NCBI GenBank assembly: GCA_011947345.1
Contig: JAAVTG010000531.1
Span: 62,001 to 126,000 of the forward strand
Direction: 5' to 3'
DNA: 64,000 nt
Source of the DNA: Phytophthora quininea
Taxonomy: Eukaryota; Oomycota; Peronosporomycetes; Peronosporales; Peronosporaceae
Shown here one piece after another: positions 32,964 to 43,000 of this stretch (positions are counted from its first letter, which is position 1; every line of letters starts with the position of its first letter). The position numbers and the translations under genes were made by a program. The notes under the pieces were generated by a model. That model was not told the DNA's origin and did no database searches. It was given only the letters and a program-made list of their open reading frames with translations.

Positions 32964-34495
32964 TTAAAGGTAGTCGGAGAAGACCAAGTGTTCGTCCACA
33001 CCTGAGCCGACGGTGCTCTGCTGCAGAGCCAACTCGCGCGAGATGGACTCGAACTTGGCCTTGATGCGCTGCTTAGGGACGTCGAAGTTGCGCTTGCGGC
33101 TGCGAGCGATCTTGGCGCGGTTCACCTCCACAATGATGTTGTGCGGCAAGCTCGGCAGTGCAGACGAAGCGGGCGTTGGAGCCACCTCCTTGCTTACCAA
33201 TTTGCCTTGGCTGTTGCTGTCCGGAATCACCATGCTGCCCGAGCGTCCGTTGCGCACCAGCCAGTTCATCTCTGGCGCAGGGATCTTGTGCAGAGCCTTG
33301 CGGCCCGACGCCTTCTCCTTCAGCGTGTCCATGAGCAACGTGACGTTCACTCGGAACTCGCGCAGTAGCAGCTCCGGAGCAGGCACGTACTTGGACCGGT
33401 TGTCGCGCTTCAAGTTCGAGTGGCCGCCCTTGCCAATCACCTGCACCAGCTTGTCCAGTTGAGCCATTCCAGCGTCGCCCAGGTCGACACGGTTGCGGTG
33501 GTGGCGCCGCTGCTGGCGCTCCTTGGCGCTGAGCTTCACTGCCACCACGTAGTCCTCGTCGAAAAAGTCGAACATGGCGCCAGCGGTCTGCTTGGGGTCC
33601 ACCACTGCAAAAGATTCCAAAATTGTGGCCGACTCCTTCGTGCACGGGCGCAGATAGCGCTGCAGTTCCCGCCTCAGTTCCTGCTCATACTGAAGTTGTC
33701 CAGGCGTCGCTGGACTGGTAATTCGTCGCTTTAACGTGGGGTAGGCTCTGCCAACGACGCTGGCAATCAAGCTAAACTGTCCCGAGGCGGCTTGTCGGTC
33801 GCGGATGGCCGTGCAGCGCACGCTCTCCAACACGCATTTTTCTCCAAACAGACTGGCGAGCGAGGTCTCCCACAGCAGCTTCTGCAGCCTCGTTAGGTTG
33901 TACTTGTCCAAGATGTTCCTAGCATAGAAGTACCAGTAGTCTCTAGACGGAGAGCCGACGTTCCTAGCCTCCCCAGCGCCGTGGGCGAGCGACTGGCGTC
34001 GTCCCGCTCGTCCTGCAGCTTCCTCCAGGCGTAATAGCTTTTCCACTTCTCCGACGAAAAGTCGAAGCTCTGCGCGAACTTGGACACGGTGCGGAACGCG
34101 TAGCCACTGATAGCCACCCGACCGGCATAGAAGAGCTTGACCAGGTCGGAGCTCGAGGCCTTGCCCGAGTAGATCCAGAGGAAGTCGTCCATGGAGATGG
34201 TCACCTCGCACGAGGGGCGCACATCGCTGGCGCGCGCGTTCTTGCTGGTGCGCACCTCGTCCGTGTCGTTGATGTGCACGGCGTACGTGGTTTTGGGCTC
34301 GGCCGCCTGCTCGTCCTTGAACTTGAATAGGATCGTGCCGCCGAAGCCGCAGCCGGGCTTGACGCTGAACTTGAGGAAGTCCATGACCTCGTCGATCTCG
34401 CGCTCCTTCCGCGGGGCCTCGGACGTCATCGTCAGATGCGTCGCTGCGTCCACCACCGCCGCCATTCGCTCCTGATCGCTGCTTGCCGTCGCCAT
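32964..34495 (-). CDS. SCP2 sterol-carrier-domain protein with long C-terminal extension
   Basis: The first 140 residues from the ATG at 34495 (MATASSDQERM) contain an SCP2 lipid-binding domain: FSVKPGCGFGGTILFKFK, CEVTISMDDFLWIYSGKAS and LFYAGRVAISGYAFR. The rest, about 360 residues, has no family I recognise. It is helical and basic, with WYFYARNILDKYNLTRLQ, LRPCTKESATILESFAVVD, MFDFFDEDYVVAVKLSAKE and a final VGSGVDEHLVFSDYL. One break at the C run 33971-33974 is repaired by one base (LGEARNVGSPSRDYW) and joins the halves. The frame also stays open 5' of 34495, so a longer N terminus is possible. SCP2 domains move sterols or acyl chains; the partner of the C-terminal part is unknown. Confidence 0.75.
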
Positions 34496-35164
34496 CCCGT
34501 CGAATACGCGGCCAATCTGCCCGCCGTCCAGCCAAAACAACAATAGCGTCGACCATAATAAGCGGTCGATCTCCACCCGACATTTTCCTCCGAGGTTTTT
34601 CAATAGGATTACGGACGCTGATTGGACGACGACACGCCGAGGTTTTTCCAAGGGCACTCTTGCGAATGTGTGACACACATTTTTGAGGCCAGGGACACTC
34701 AGTTTGACACACCACTGCGACAAGAACAGCTTGAGCATGGCGCCAGCGGAAGTGACGCGTTAGCTATTTTAGCAGCACTCGCAGGAAGAATTAGCATCTT
34801 CCTCGACGTCGGAGGACAGACAAGGACAAGTATCATCCGTTCAACCGAAAACTGAAGTTTACGAACGCCAGCGGGTCCAGAAGCAGCTGCTCGGAATTCG
34901 AAACCTTTTGAGGGGTATAACAGGACCGAATTTCAGAAATATTCCCAAAATGAAGACTGCCACCCAAAATGTGCAACTAAATACTCCTGAAAAGAATCTG
35001 TATAGCTATCGACTATTAATACAGGAACCGTAAAATTCGTTTTGAATGCAACGCTCGGATCGAATGCAACTCCGTAATACCTCAAATTATAGGACAGGAA
35101 AAGGGCACGCAACGATTTTCTGTAGGGATGTCACCCTTCTTTTGTATCGTATTTACTAATCTAG
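34496..35164. other. Intergenic region, AT-rich
   Basis: Upstream sequence of the SCP2 gene followed by AT-rich DNA leading into the transposon island. No gene, terminal repeat or coding trace is visible. Confidence 0.5.
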
Positions 35165-35690
35165 TCACTCACTTTCTTCAACTACTGGGGCGTCCTCAAA
35201 CACCTCGGGGACGCAAAGACTCCCCGCAGCATCGCGAGGGTCACTAGACACTATGCATGCTTTGACAATGCCACGAATTATAGTTTTACTTGACACTTTT
35301 TCCCAAGCCTCGGCTACAAAACGCGAAAGCAGCGCTCTTTTTCGGTTGTAGAAGAAGGACATGGGTTCTCCGTATGATACACCAAATATAAGTGTCTGTA
35401 AAGAATAATAACACAATATTTTCGTTAACTCTTGACTCATGATAACGTTAACAGCCACTTATCTTATGGCGTATTTAAATGGCTTCATGACAGCGACGTC
35501 CATGGCTTAGCAAAGGCCAGTGATGCCAGAGGGAACTAATTCTATCTGCGTGCACTGCTCCTATAGCGCAGCGCGGACAGAGTCCATTTTTGTGGACCTT
35601 TAAACTGTCCAAAAAGAGCACTTGGCATCCTGTAGCAGTTGACTTCAGCCGTAACAAAAAATATATAACTAATTCTGTTTTCAGTAAACC
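35165..35690 (-). mobile_element. Tigger/pogo-type DNA transposon remnant (DDE domain end)
   Basis: C-terminal part of a DDE transposase of the pogo/Tigger type. Readable in broken frames are VLFLDSLKVHKN (the second catalytic Asp region), PSGITGLCQAMDVAVMKPFKYAIR (near 35530-35465) and, in the next block, FVAEAWEKVSSKTIIRGIVKACI with an acidic end at the stop at 35165. The N-terminal DNA-binding part and the first Asp are not found, and no inverted repeats were recognised, so this is a decayed fragment. It abuts the copia remnant at its upstream side on the same strand. Confidence 0.7.
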
Positions 35691-35779
35691 AATAGTGTTT
35701 CGTATCTTTGCATCAATGTCTCGTTGCACCATGCTCTTTGTTGGGCCATGTGTTTGACACGGATATTCTTCCCACCAAT

Positions 35780-36440
35780 CCGTTGTGCGAACTGTCAAAC
35801 GCAGCGTTGACACTGTGTGTCGTGTCGTCGCCCCCCTGAGCATCTCCTTCGTATCAACATATGTTGGAGCTACGACGCCCTTCTCAGCATAATCCCTGAT
35901 AAACTCGAGCTTGATATCGACGTGCTTCGTCTTGGATGAGCCCACCTCATTCGTGAGCTGTGTTATGGCAGCTTGATTGTCCATGTTCATCGCAATGGGC
36001 AAGTGGACATCCAGGCCAATCTCTTCGAGGAGCTCATTCAGCCCCAGCACTTCCTGTCCACCGACTGATACCGCGACGAACTCTGCTTCTGCTGTCAAAA
36101 ATGTGCTACGGCCGACTGTTTCTTGCATTCCCAGTCGACCGTCATGCCGTTCATCTGCACAATTATTCCGCTGACAGACTTGCGATCTGTTGTCACCTGC
36201 AAAACTCGCGTCCGTCCAGCTGCATAGTTGCACTTGCCCTTCAACTTGTGCTTCAGAGATTCGGTCAGCGTGCAATTGCAATTTTAAGTGGCGTGATCCA
36301 CTAAGATAGCGGGCAATCTGCTTTGCGAGTCTCTAGTCTTGCACTGTTGGCGCATGGGTACGGCCCGTAGCGCGGTGCACCGCAAACAATATGTCCGGTG
36401 CATCGTCGTCCAAATGGCTTCCACGGTGAAATGGTTGTCA
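35780..36440 (-). mobile_element. Ty1/copia retrotransposon remnant (end of RT and RNase H)
   Basis: Minus-strand remnant of a copia polyprotein. From upstream: APDILFAVHRATGRTHAPTVQD, then a TAG where a Trp codon is usual, then RLAKQIARYLSGSRHLKLQL, the RNase H start CSWTDASFAGD and the strongly conserved STFLTAEAEFVAVSVGGQEVLGL, AMNMDNQAAITQLTNE and TKHVDIKLEFIRDYAEKGVV. The C-terminal segment after VDTKEM loses family similarity. Gag, integrase and most of the reverse transcriptase are absent, and I could not identify LTRs. The element is dead by truncation and a nonsense codon, whatever the sequencing quality. Confidence 0.78.
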
Positions 36441-38724
36441 CGTGCGAGCTGAGAGGCGTGAAACCAATTGTATTGCGGATGCTCTGTGAACTTCTCGAAA
36501 TCGAGAATCTCGGGGTAACTGGGTCGAACATCAGAAATAATCGACTGAGACTCGGGATCGCGCAAGATCTCACGATTAGACTCTCAGTATATTGGGCTGT
36601 AACTTCGTTGGGGACATTGTAGTTTCACGGCAAGACGCTATCGGATACGTTCACGGTAGGCATTTGATCACTTACAAATTGGTCGTAGTAATCTGCCCAA
36701 GGGTCGCCAGGACCGGGGCAAAGTGCAGTCAGCACTTTTCAGTCTAGACCACCCAACGCCCACTTGCAACCCAATAACAGTCTCATCCTTCACAAATCCA
36801 CGTCGCACTGGCTCTCCTATATTAGCTAGTAGAATCGCGACTTCAATGATTCCATAATATTCCATATTCTTATATCCTACATTCTGAAAAATTGACGAGC
36901 GCATCATGTCATGGTTATGATAGTTCGATGGCAACACCCAATATCTACGTAAAATTATTTAAATTATTGTGTACTAACTTTGGCTGTACTTACCAGTCTG
37001 CACACATGCAACTAACAAGGTGAGATTCTTTATTCTGAGGCAAAACGGTAAACTTGCCGCACCGCCCAACCATGGGGAGAACTACGAACACGAGAAGAAT
37101 AACGATGATGGAGGATTTCAATACGGTGTTTAATTTTCACTTCTGCTTGACCTGTGCCTCCGTTAATACTATGTTAATGTAAGGTTTTGCACTTCCATAA
37201 CAACAGGTGATAGTATTACGGAGAACTTATTACCAGTCGAGGATCTGTTAGATATTATGATTTCTCGCGATTGTACACAAGACCAAGTTGTTGCTGGTCG
37301 ATCTTGGAAGAGTACTAAAACTTCGGTACTATGCAACACAACGTTGCTCCAAGTTTAACTCTGGTCTGTAATGTCATTAGTCACACCTTGGATATCCACA
37401 GCGCATAAACGTAAAATATCATTGTAGCTGATCTTGTAACGCATCTAGTTGGAGCGCCCTTCTAAACCGTTCCACCGGCCAGCCTTGTCCACCTTAAGAT
37501 ACAGATCGGTTCCCTTTGTTTTGATGCCCCCTGCGCGCGTGATACGTGATGAAGACCTGGAATAACGCGCTGTTGTCGCCTCCGCTGACGCTGCCTCCAA
37601 ATCTCAGTAATTCTTCAGCAATGTTAGTGGGGTCTTACAACCTCACGTGTCTAGGAAACCGAAGATGTGGACCCTTTGTCACCACAATCAAGGCCGACGA
37701 GAATTTTCCTGTCGTTTGTAATGCGGAGATTTATCCACACGATGCGCTGGACTTTGGCCGGCTCCCTGTCGACGAACTCAGTAGAAGCTATCTTCATCGA
37801 GCCAAACTGAAAGTGAGTTAACAATACTCAACGTTCCGTAAAGTACTCCCCACACTTTGCTAATTGCATTGGGCGGAACCCACATCATGACCGTCGTTCG
37901 GACTCTAATTGATTTCAGGTTCGGAAACTGCACGAAATTTCTCTCAGAAAACGTTGTTAGTGTTTGCAACTTCGACGTGGTGTTTGTGTAGTCTTGCTAA
38001 GGTGGTAAGGGTCCACCTACGACGACCGCGTTTTAAATGATGCCGTTTGATGCAACTTCGTAATTCCCTGGAATGTGTATTTGTGATTGAGCTCGGAATC
38101 ACTCTACCAAGTAAATTCTCACCGTCTGTCACAGAAAAATATTACCTAGGAGGCGCTCTTAACCAAGTACACACAGAGGCATCTAGTACCACCTAAACGC
38201 AGTTGGCTAGGGAAAGCAAAAACCACAAAGACAAAAGCTTTTCCGTCTGCGGCACTCGTCGCTATGCAATATCATCGAGAGGACCTACGGCTCCATCAAC
38301 AAGAAAATCTTGATCCCCCAAATCGACGACCACCTACGATCTGGGTGCGTAGGTGGGCTTTGTACATACCTTTGCGACTCAAAACTTCGTTTGTTACCTC
38401 AACGATGACTTTTTCGCTAAGGATCTCCGGGATAGGAGAGACTAAGACAACACAAATATTTACAAAAGCTTCTTTAGAACTGCATAAGTTTAGACAACTA
38501 AAGGTCAAACTTAGATTACAAACGTCGATACACCAAATCTTATTGCGTACCGGACGGGGACGTCCGGGGTTCGAAGTTCGTGTGAGCGTAGGGAATAGTA
38601 ATTGTGTTGTGTTGGATGTTAATGTAATCAACCGAAATGTATTCATTGTGGGTTACGAAAAACGTGACAATAATGCTGAAGCTTATTCATGTTGGCTCGT
38701 TTCTTGTTGGTGCGTCCGTCGCCT
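36441..38724. other. AT-rich repeat island, no gene supported
   Basis: About 2.3 kb of lower-GC DNA with only short, non-descript frames. The part next to the copia remnant (36440-36570) has a protein-like stretch (ILDFEKFTEHPQYNWFHASQ) that I cannot assign. No LTR or inverted repeat was recognised. Probably decayed transposon sequence. Confidence 0.4.
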
Positions 38725-39468
38725 TCACGGGTCGTGTGGTGTTGCAATAATGACGGCATGAAGCTTGGTGTCGGCCTGACAACAATTCTTGTACAGTCGA
38801 AGCTTGGCGGGCGTGAAGGTAATCACATCGCCAGGAACTGGTAAGCGAGGGTCGTGGATGTCGACTTCGCAGAGTGACGCCGCGATGAGATATTGATTTG
38901 CTTCATAAGCGTCTTCGCGCTGCGGAGTTTGGAAATCCTGTAGCAGTAACAAAAGCAAGTGATTAGTGTGTGTGGGGGTAGTGGATAAGTGCTGAGTACT
39001 TTTTGCTGCTCATTCAGTGGCTGTGACGCTTGGGCTTCACTTAGGAAAAGCCGAAGGAAGCGTAACCCTTTGTTTCTGTCTTCAACAATCCATAGCAGAC
39101 GCGCCTTGATTCGAATGCTGACAAGTACTTGTGGGTCGACGACGTTGTGACCGTTGATGAAATCTCGAAGGTCTGTTTGACATATTTGGGTAAGTGTCAG
39201 CTTTGGCATACTTTTTGTATAACTCACCTTCAATCTTGTCGATTACTTGTTTAGGATGTTCACACATGACCTTCTTTAGCTTCTTAAGCGGCGACTCGTA
39301 GGGTTCTTTGTCCTGTTTTGGTGCATCCTGTTAAGAAATGAAGCGATGTGTCAGAAAGTAGATAGATGAACGCCTTCATCGGGTACGTACTGGAAGCGGT
39401 GCAGTTGCTGCTGCTGAAGCTGACTCCTTCGGGGTAGTGGGGTCTTTGTTGTGTCGTTTTTGTGGCAT
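38725..39468 (-). CDS. Intact four-exon gene of unknown function, possible OB-fold
   Basis: Four exons (39468-39391, 39327-39228, 39172-39000, 38937-38725) with consensus splice sites give 188 codons without a break. The N-terminal 60 residues are basic and low-complexity (MPQKRHNKDPTTPKE, SPLKKLKKVMCEHPKQV). The remainder is compact: QVLVSIRIKARLLWIVED, GLRFLRLFLSEAQ, LIAASLCEVDIHDPRLP, then PGDVITFTPAKLRLYKN near the C terminus. The last string resembles the GD-I-x-F strand and helix of POT1/RPA-type OB folds, but this is a visual impression and the fold would be short at its end. It sits 620 bp upstream of, and divergent from, the Helitron replicase. Intactness amid decayed repeats suggests it is expressed. 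It may be Helitron cargo, an accessory gene or an ordinary host gene. Confidence 0.65.
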
Positions 39469-39655
39469 ATGGCGTGTGCTTGACCTGTGCGTTGTGGTGG
39501 AAATTCGTGAGTGAGCATTCGCCCGCTTTTCGGTGCGTGTGTTTCTGATCTCACGGTTAAAATGGCTATGAGACGACTGAACAATGCGTCATTTTGGGAC
39601 AGAATTTGTTGTGGGAGACGTGCGTGGATGCATTGTGTTTGAGTTTGTATAGCTT

Positions 39656-40058
39656 TGCTGCGATGTGCGTTTTACCGTTGAAATACTACGGGACGGGATG
39701 GTGCCTCGTGTTGTTCGTACTCGTGAGTGTATGGGCATGTTGGGTTTGTAGTTTATTGGGGACGGGGTGCACAACTATCGTTGTGGACCGAGGACGTTTT
39801 CTAGGCGGTGAGATGAGCATCATGGAGTGGCGTATGGTTATTGAAGCTCCCATCGCTCTGCTGTGATGTGCGTTTTACGGTTGAGATACTATGGGACGGG
39901 AAGGTGCAGCACGCTGTTCAAGTTGTTGGGCACGTTGTGTTTGTAGTTGTTTAGATCGCGGGACGGGGTGTGCAACCATCGTTGTGGGCGCCGTTGTTAA
40001 AATGCGTGCGTTTGCTTGGGGATGCATCATGGAGTGAATGCAGTTATTGAAGCTCTCA
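39656..40058 (+). repeat. Imperfect tandem duplication, two units of about 201 bp
   Basis: Unit 1 starts near 39656 and unit 2 near 39857. Matching blocks in the same order are gatgtgcgttttac, gatactatgggacggg-like, gttgtgtttgtagtt-like, gggacggggtg, atcgttgtgg, gcatcatggagtg and ttattgaagctc. The spacing is close to 201 bp throughout with many substitutions, so the duplication is not recent. It lies just upstream of the Helitron replicase start and could be part of its 5' control region. Confidence 0.8.
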
Positions 40059-40087
40059 CAGTTTGGTTTCATTGCGGTGTTTGAAAT

Positions 40088-43000
40088 ATGCAGCGCACGG
40101 ATAGTGCAGAGGAGAAGCAAGCTGAACGACGACATCGAAATAGGGAAGCTGTGCGTCGGTATCGTGCGCGACAAACTGCTGAAGATCGAGAAAGGTGCCG
40201 GGAGCAAAGTCGTATTCGGCAGCAGAACAAACGCCACCGTTCAAGTGCAGGCGCAGCTCGGCCGCATCGAGTATCTTCGAATGTCGGTGCTGGATGGATG
40301 GAAAACGGCGTCCCACGACTGCGTCCTGTGTCGGGGGCGACGCAAGCGAAGGTGCTGGAAGAATTGCGTGTCGCTTTAGGTGCGTCGGGCTTGGACGAGA
40401 TGGTGTGTGCAGTGTGTGACACCTGGGTGCTTAGCTCGCGTTGTCATATGGTGGACATCTTCGACATTGAGCAAATTGATGAAATGCGACGTCTTTTGGG
40501 TTCTCGAGACGAACATCTTCCGTTATCGTTGGCAAGTGAGTACGATTGCTCCTCTCTCTTTCCTGAGCTTGAAGCTATTCTGCTGTCAAAGGCTGGCGTC
40601 GACAGCGTGAGTCGATGTCTGCGCGTATGTGATAAGTGTGGCGATAGTTTGAGCAAGTCTCAGGTTCCAAAGTTTGCGATTAAAAACGGGTTCTACGTTG
40701 GTTCGCTGCCCTCCCATCTGCTTGATGTGACGTTACCGGAGCGTCTTATGACTCAGTTAATCTCTGTTGTGGCGGTCACAAGAGTCATGCGGGGCGGCGC
40801 TCATCGAGCAATTCGGTCTCATTGCCTTACTTTCGATGCAACGCCAGGTCCAGCAGCAGCATTATTACCCGTGCTAACGCGTAACGTGTCGGCCTATCGA
40901 GTTGTGTTGGCAGGAGCGTTTACGGGTGTGCAGCAAGCACGAATTCGGAAGATGCATCGTGTACGACGGCAAGTAGTTGACGACCTCCTGGTCTTTTATC
41001 GCACTCACAATCCATTGTACGCGGAGGTGTTGGTTGACTGCACGCGATTAGTGCATGAATGTGCCAGAGGACATTTTCTTTGAGCAGCCAGATGCTCAAG
41101 TTGAAGCGGAGGATATTGATGTAGAGGGTGATCGCGTTGGAGGCGCCTCAGAAAACAATGCTACGGCCGTCGAGGATGAAGTAATAGAGCGACGTGTGGT
41201 TTTTGTGTCAAACGATAGTGAAGTCGCTATGGAAAGCGAGCACCCCGTTGTGGACGATGGGTCTGCTACTGGTGAAAGTGATAATGCTGTCGTAGAGCTC
41301 TCGAATGAGATGTCTTCGGTTCCACAGTTTTTAGTTCGTCACTCAAGCCGATTCTCACCTCGAAGCAGTACAATGTTTGCGCAGATGTTTCCACATTTGT
41401 TTCCATTTGGGCGAGGCCATCCGGGTGAAGAGCGAGCAGTACCGGTGTCGCTCGAAGCCTGCATCCGACACTATAGCAGGCTGAGCTCGCGCAGATTTGC
41501 CGAAGACGACCTTTTCATGCTAGTCTGCTTTGACCATATTTCGTTGCAAAAGATGTACACCCAAGTTGCGCTGAAGTGCAAGCGAAATCCCGCGCTGTTC
41601 GAGGAATTTAGCGAGGTTTCCGAGTCGGACTTGGCCGATGTGTTGCGTCTAAAAGAGCTGCGACGGCAAGGGCGGACAACCCCATCGATCGGTAATCAAT
41701 CCACTGCACAGCGGCTCCTCAATTCGGTCGAGCTCACTGGCGGAGCAGTTTGGGGTAGCGACGACGAGCGCGCGCAGTGTCGAAGACGAGCGTTCGGCTA
41801 TCAGGCGCGCTACGGCCAGCCAGCGCTGTTTGTTACATTGACGCCGAATGTATCTGAGTCTTTGTCATGGCTCAGTACACTGGTGTTTCGTCGGTCGACG
41901 CATTGTTTGACGCTGAGCTTGCCCAAATGCCTAGCAAGTCTGTACTCCAGAGTGCGAGTTTGAAGAACGATGTAGCGTCGGCGCGGTTGTTCATGCACAA
42001 CATGGACGCCTTCGTCGAGCATGTTCTAGGCGTCAGCCCAAGCACTATGAAAAGCGAGCCGTTCGATAGCCTTTTGGAATAGTTGAAGCGTACTTCGGCA
42101 TGGTTGAGACGCAAGGCGGAGGAACGTTGCATGCCCACTTCTTGCTCTGGTTGGCGGATGCGCCGCCAAACTCTGTGGCGTTTAATCGTGCGGTACAGAT
42201 ACACGGTGAGTCCTACTTTCGTGATCTTGAGGCATACGCAGACAGCGTTGTATCAACATCGTTTCCGCTCGAAATCACCGAGTCCAGTTGTCAGTTTTGC
42301 GGCGACTCGTACGCGCACCTGGAAGCGTTGTCGATTCCCGTCGAGGCCTTTGTTGGACCTGACCAGAGGCGTGGTGGGCCAGCAGCCGAGCCGTTGCTGG
42401 TGCAGTGTGGGAAATGCAAGACCAAAACTAGCTCGCAACATGTTTTGCGTCGCGTGCTGCTCGATCATCGTTCGGGGTTGTGGCCCCGCTTCTGCGAGTC
42501 TACTCGGTCGACGAGTTGCGAGCGGAGATCACTCGTGAAGCATTGTGCCGAGGTTCGATGGGCGCGGGAAAGACTGCTATCTTTCGCCATGACTGCTACT
42601 TGGCGGGTCGAGATAATTACTCGAGCGCCGAAGGAGATCGCTTGCGGTCGCCGAATCGTGCCCCGCAGCGCAGCGAGCGTCGACAAGACGACGTCTTTAG
42701 CAGTGACCCAATTGCAAGAGCAGTCCAGACGATGCCGCTGTCGTTAGACGATGGGCGTTGGCCGTCGGGCGCGCTCGCCTTCGCCATTTCGATGCTAGTG
42801 TTTTTGCTGAATATTCATTGGTGGTCGCATGTTGGAAGCTGCTTCAAGAAAAGTCGTGCCGCTGCGCCCGGCCGATGCCGATGCCGATACAATTTCCCGC
42901 GGCCACGCGTTGAGCAGTCGACGTTCAGCAGTGAAGGCGTTAATGTCGCGCGTCCGCTGGCGTGTGAATATGTGAACGGATACAACTCGGTCATGATGGC

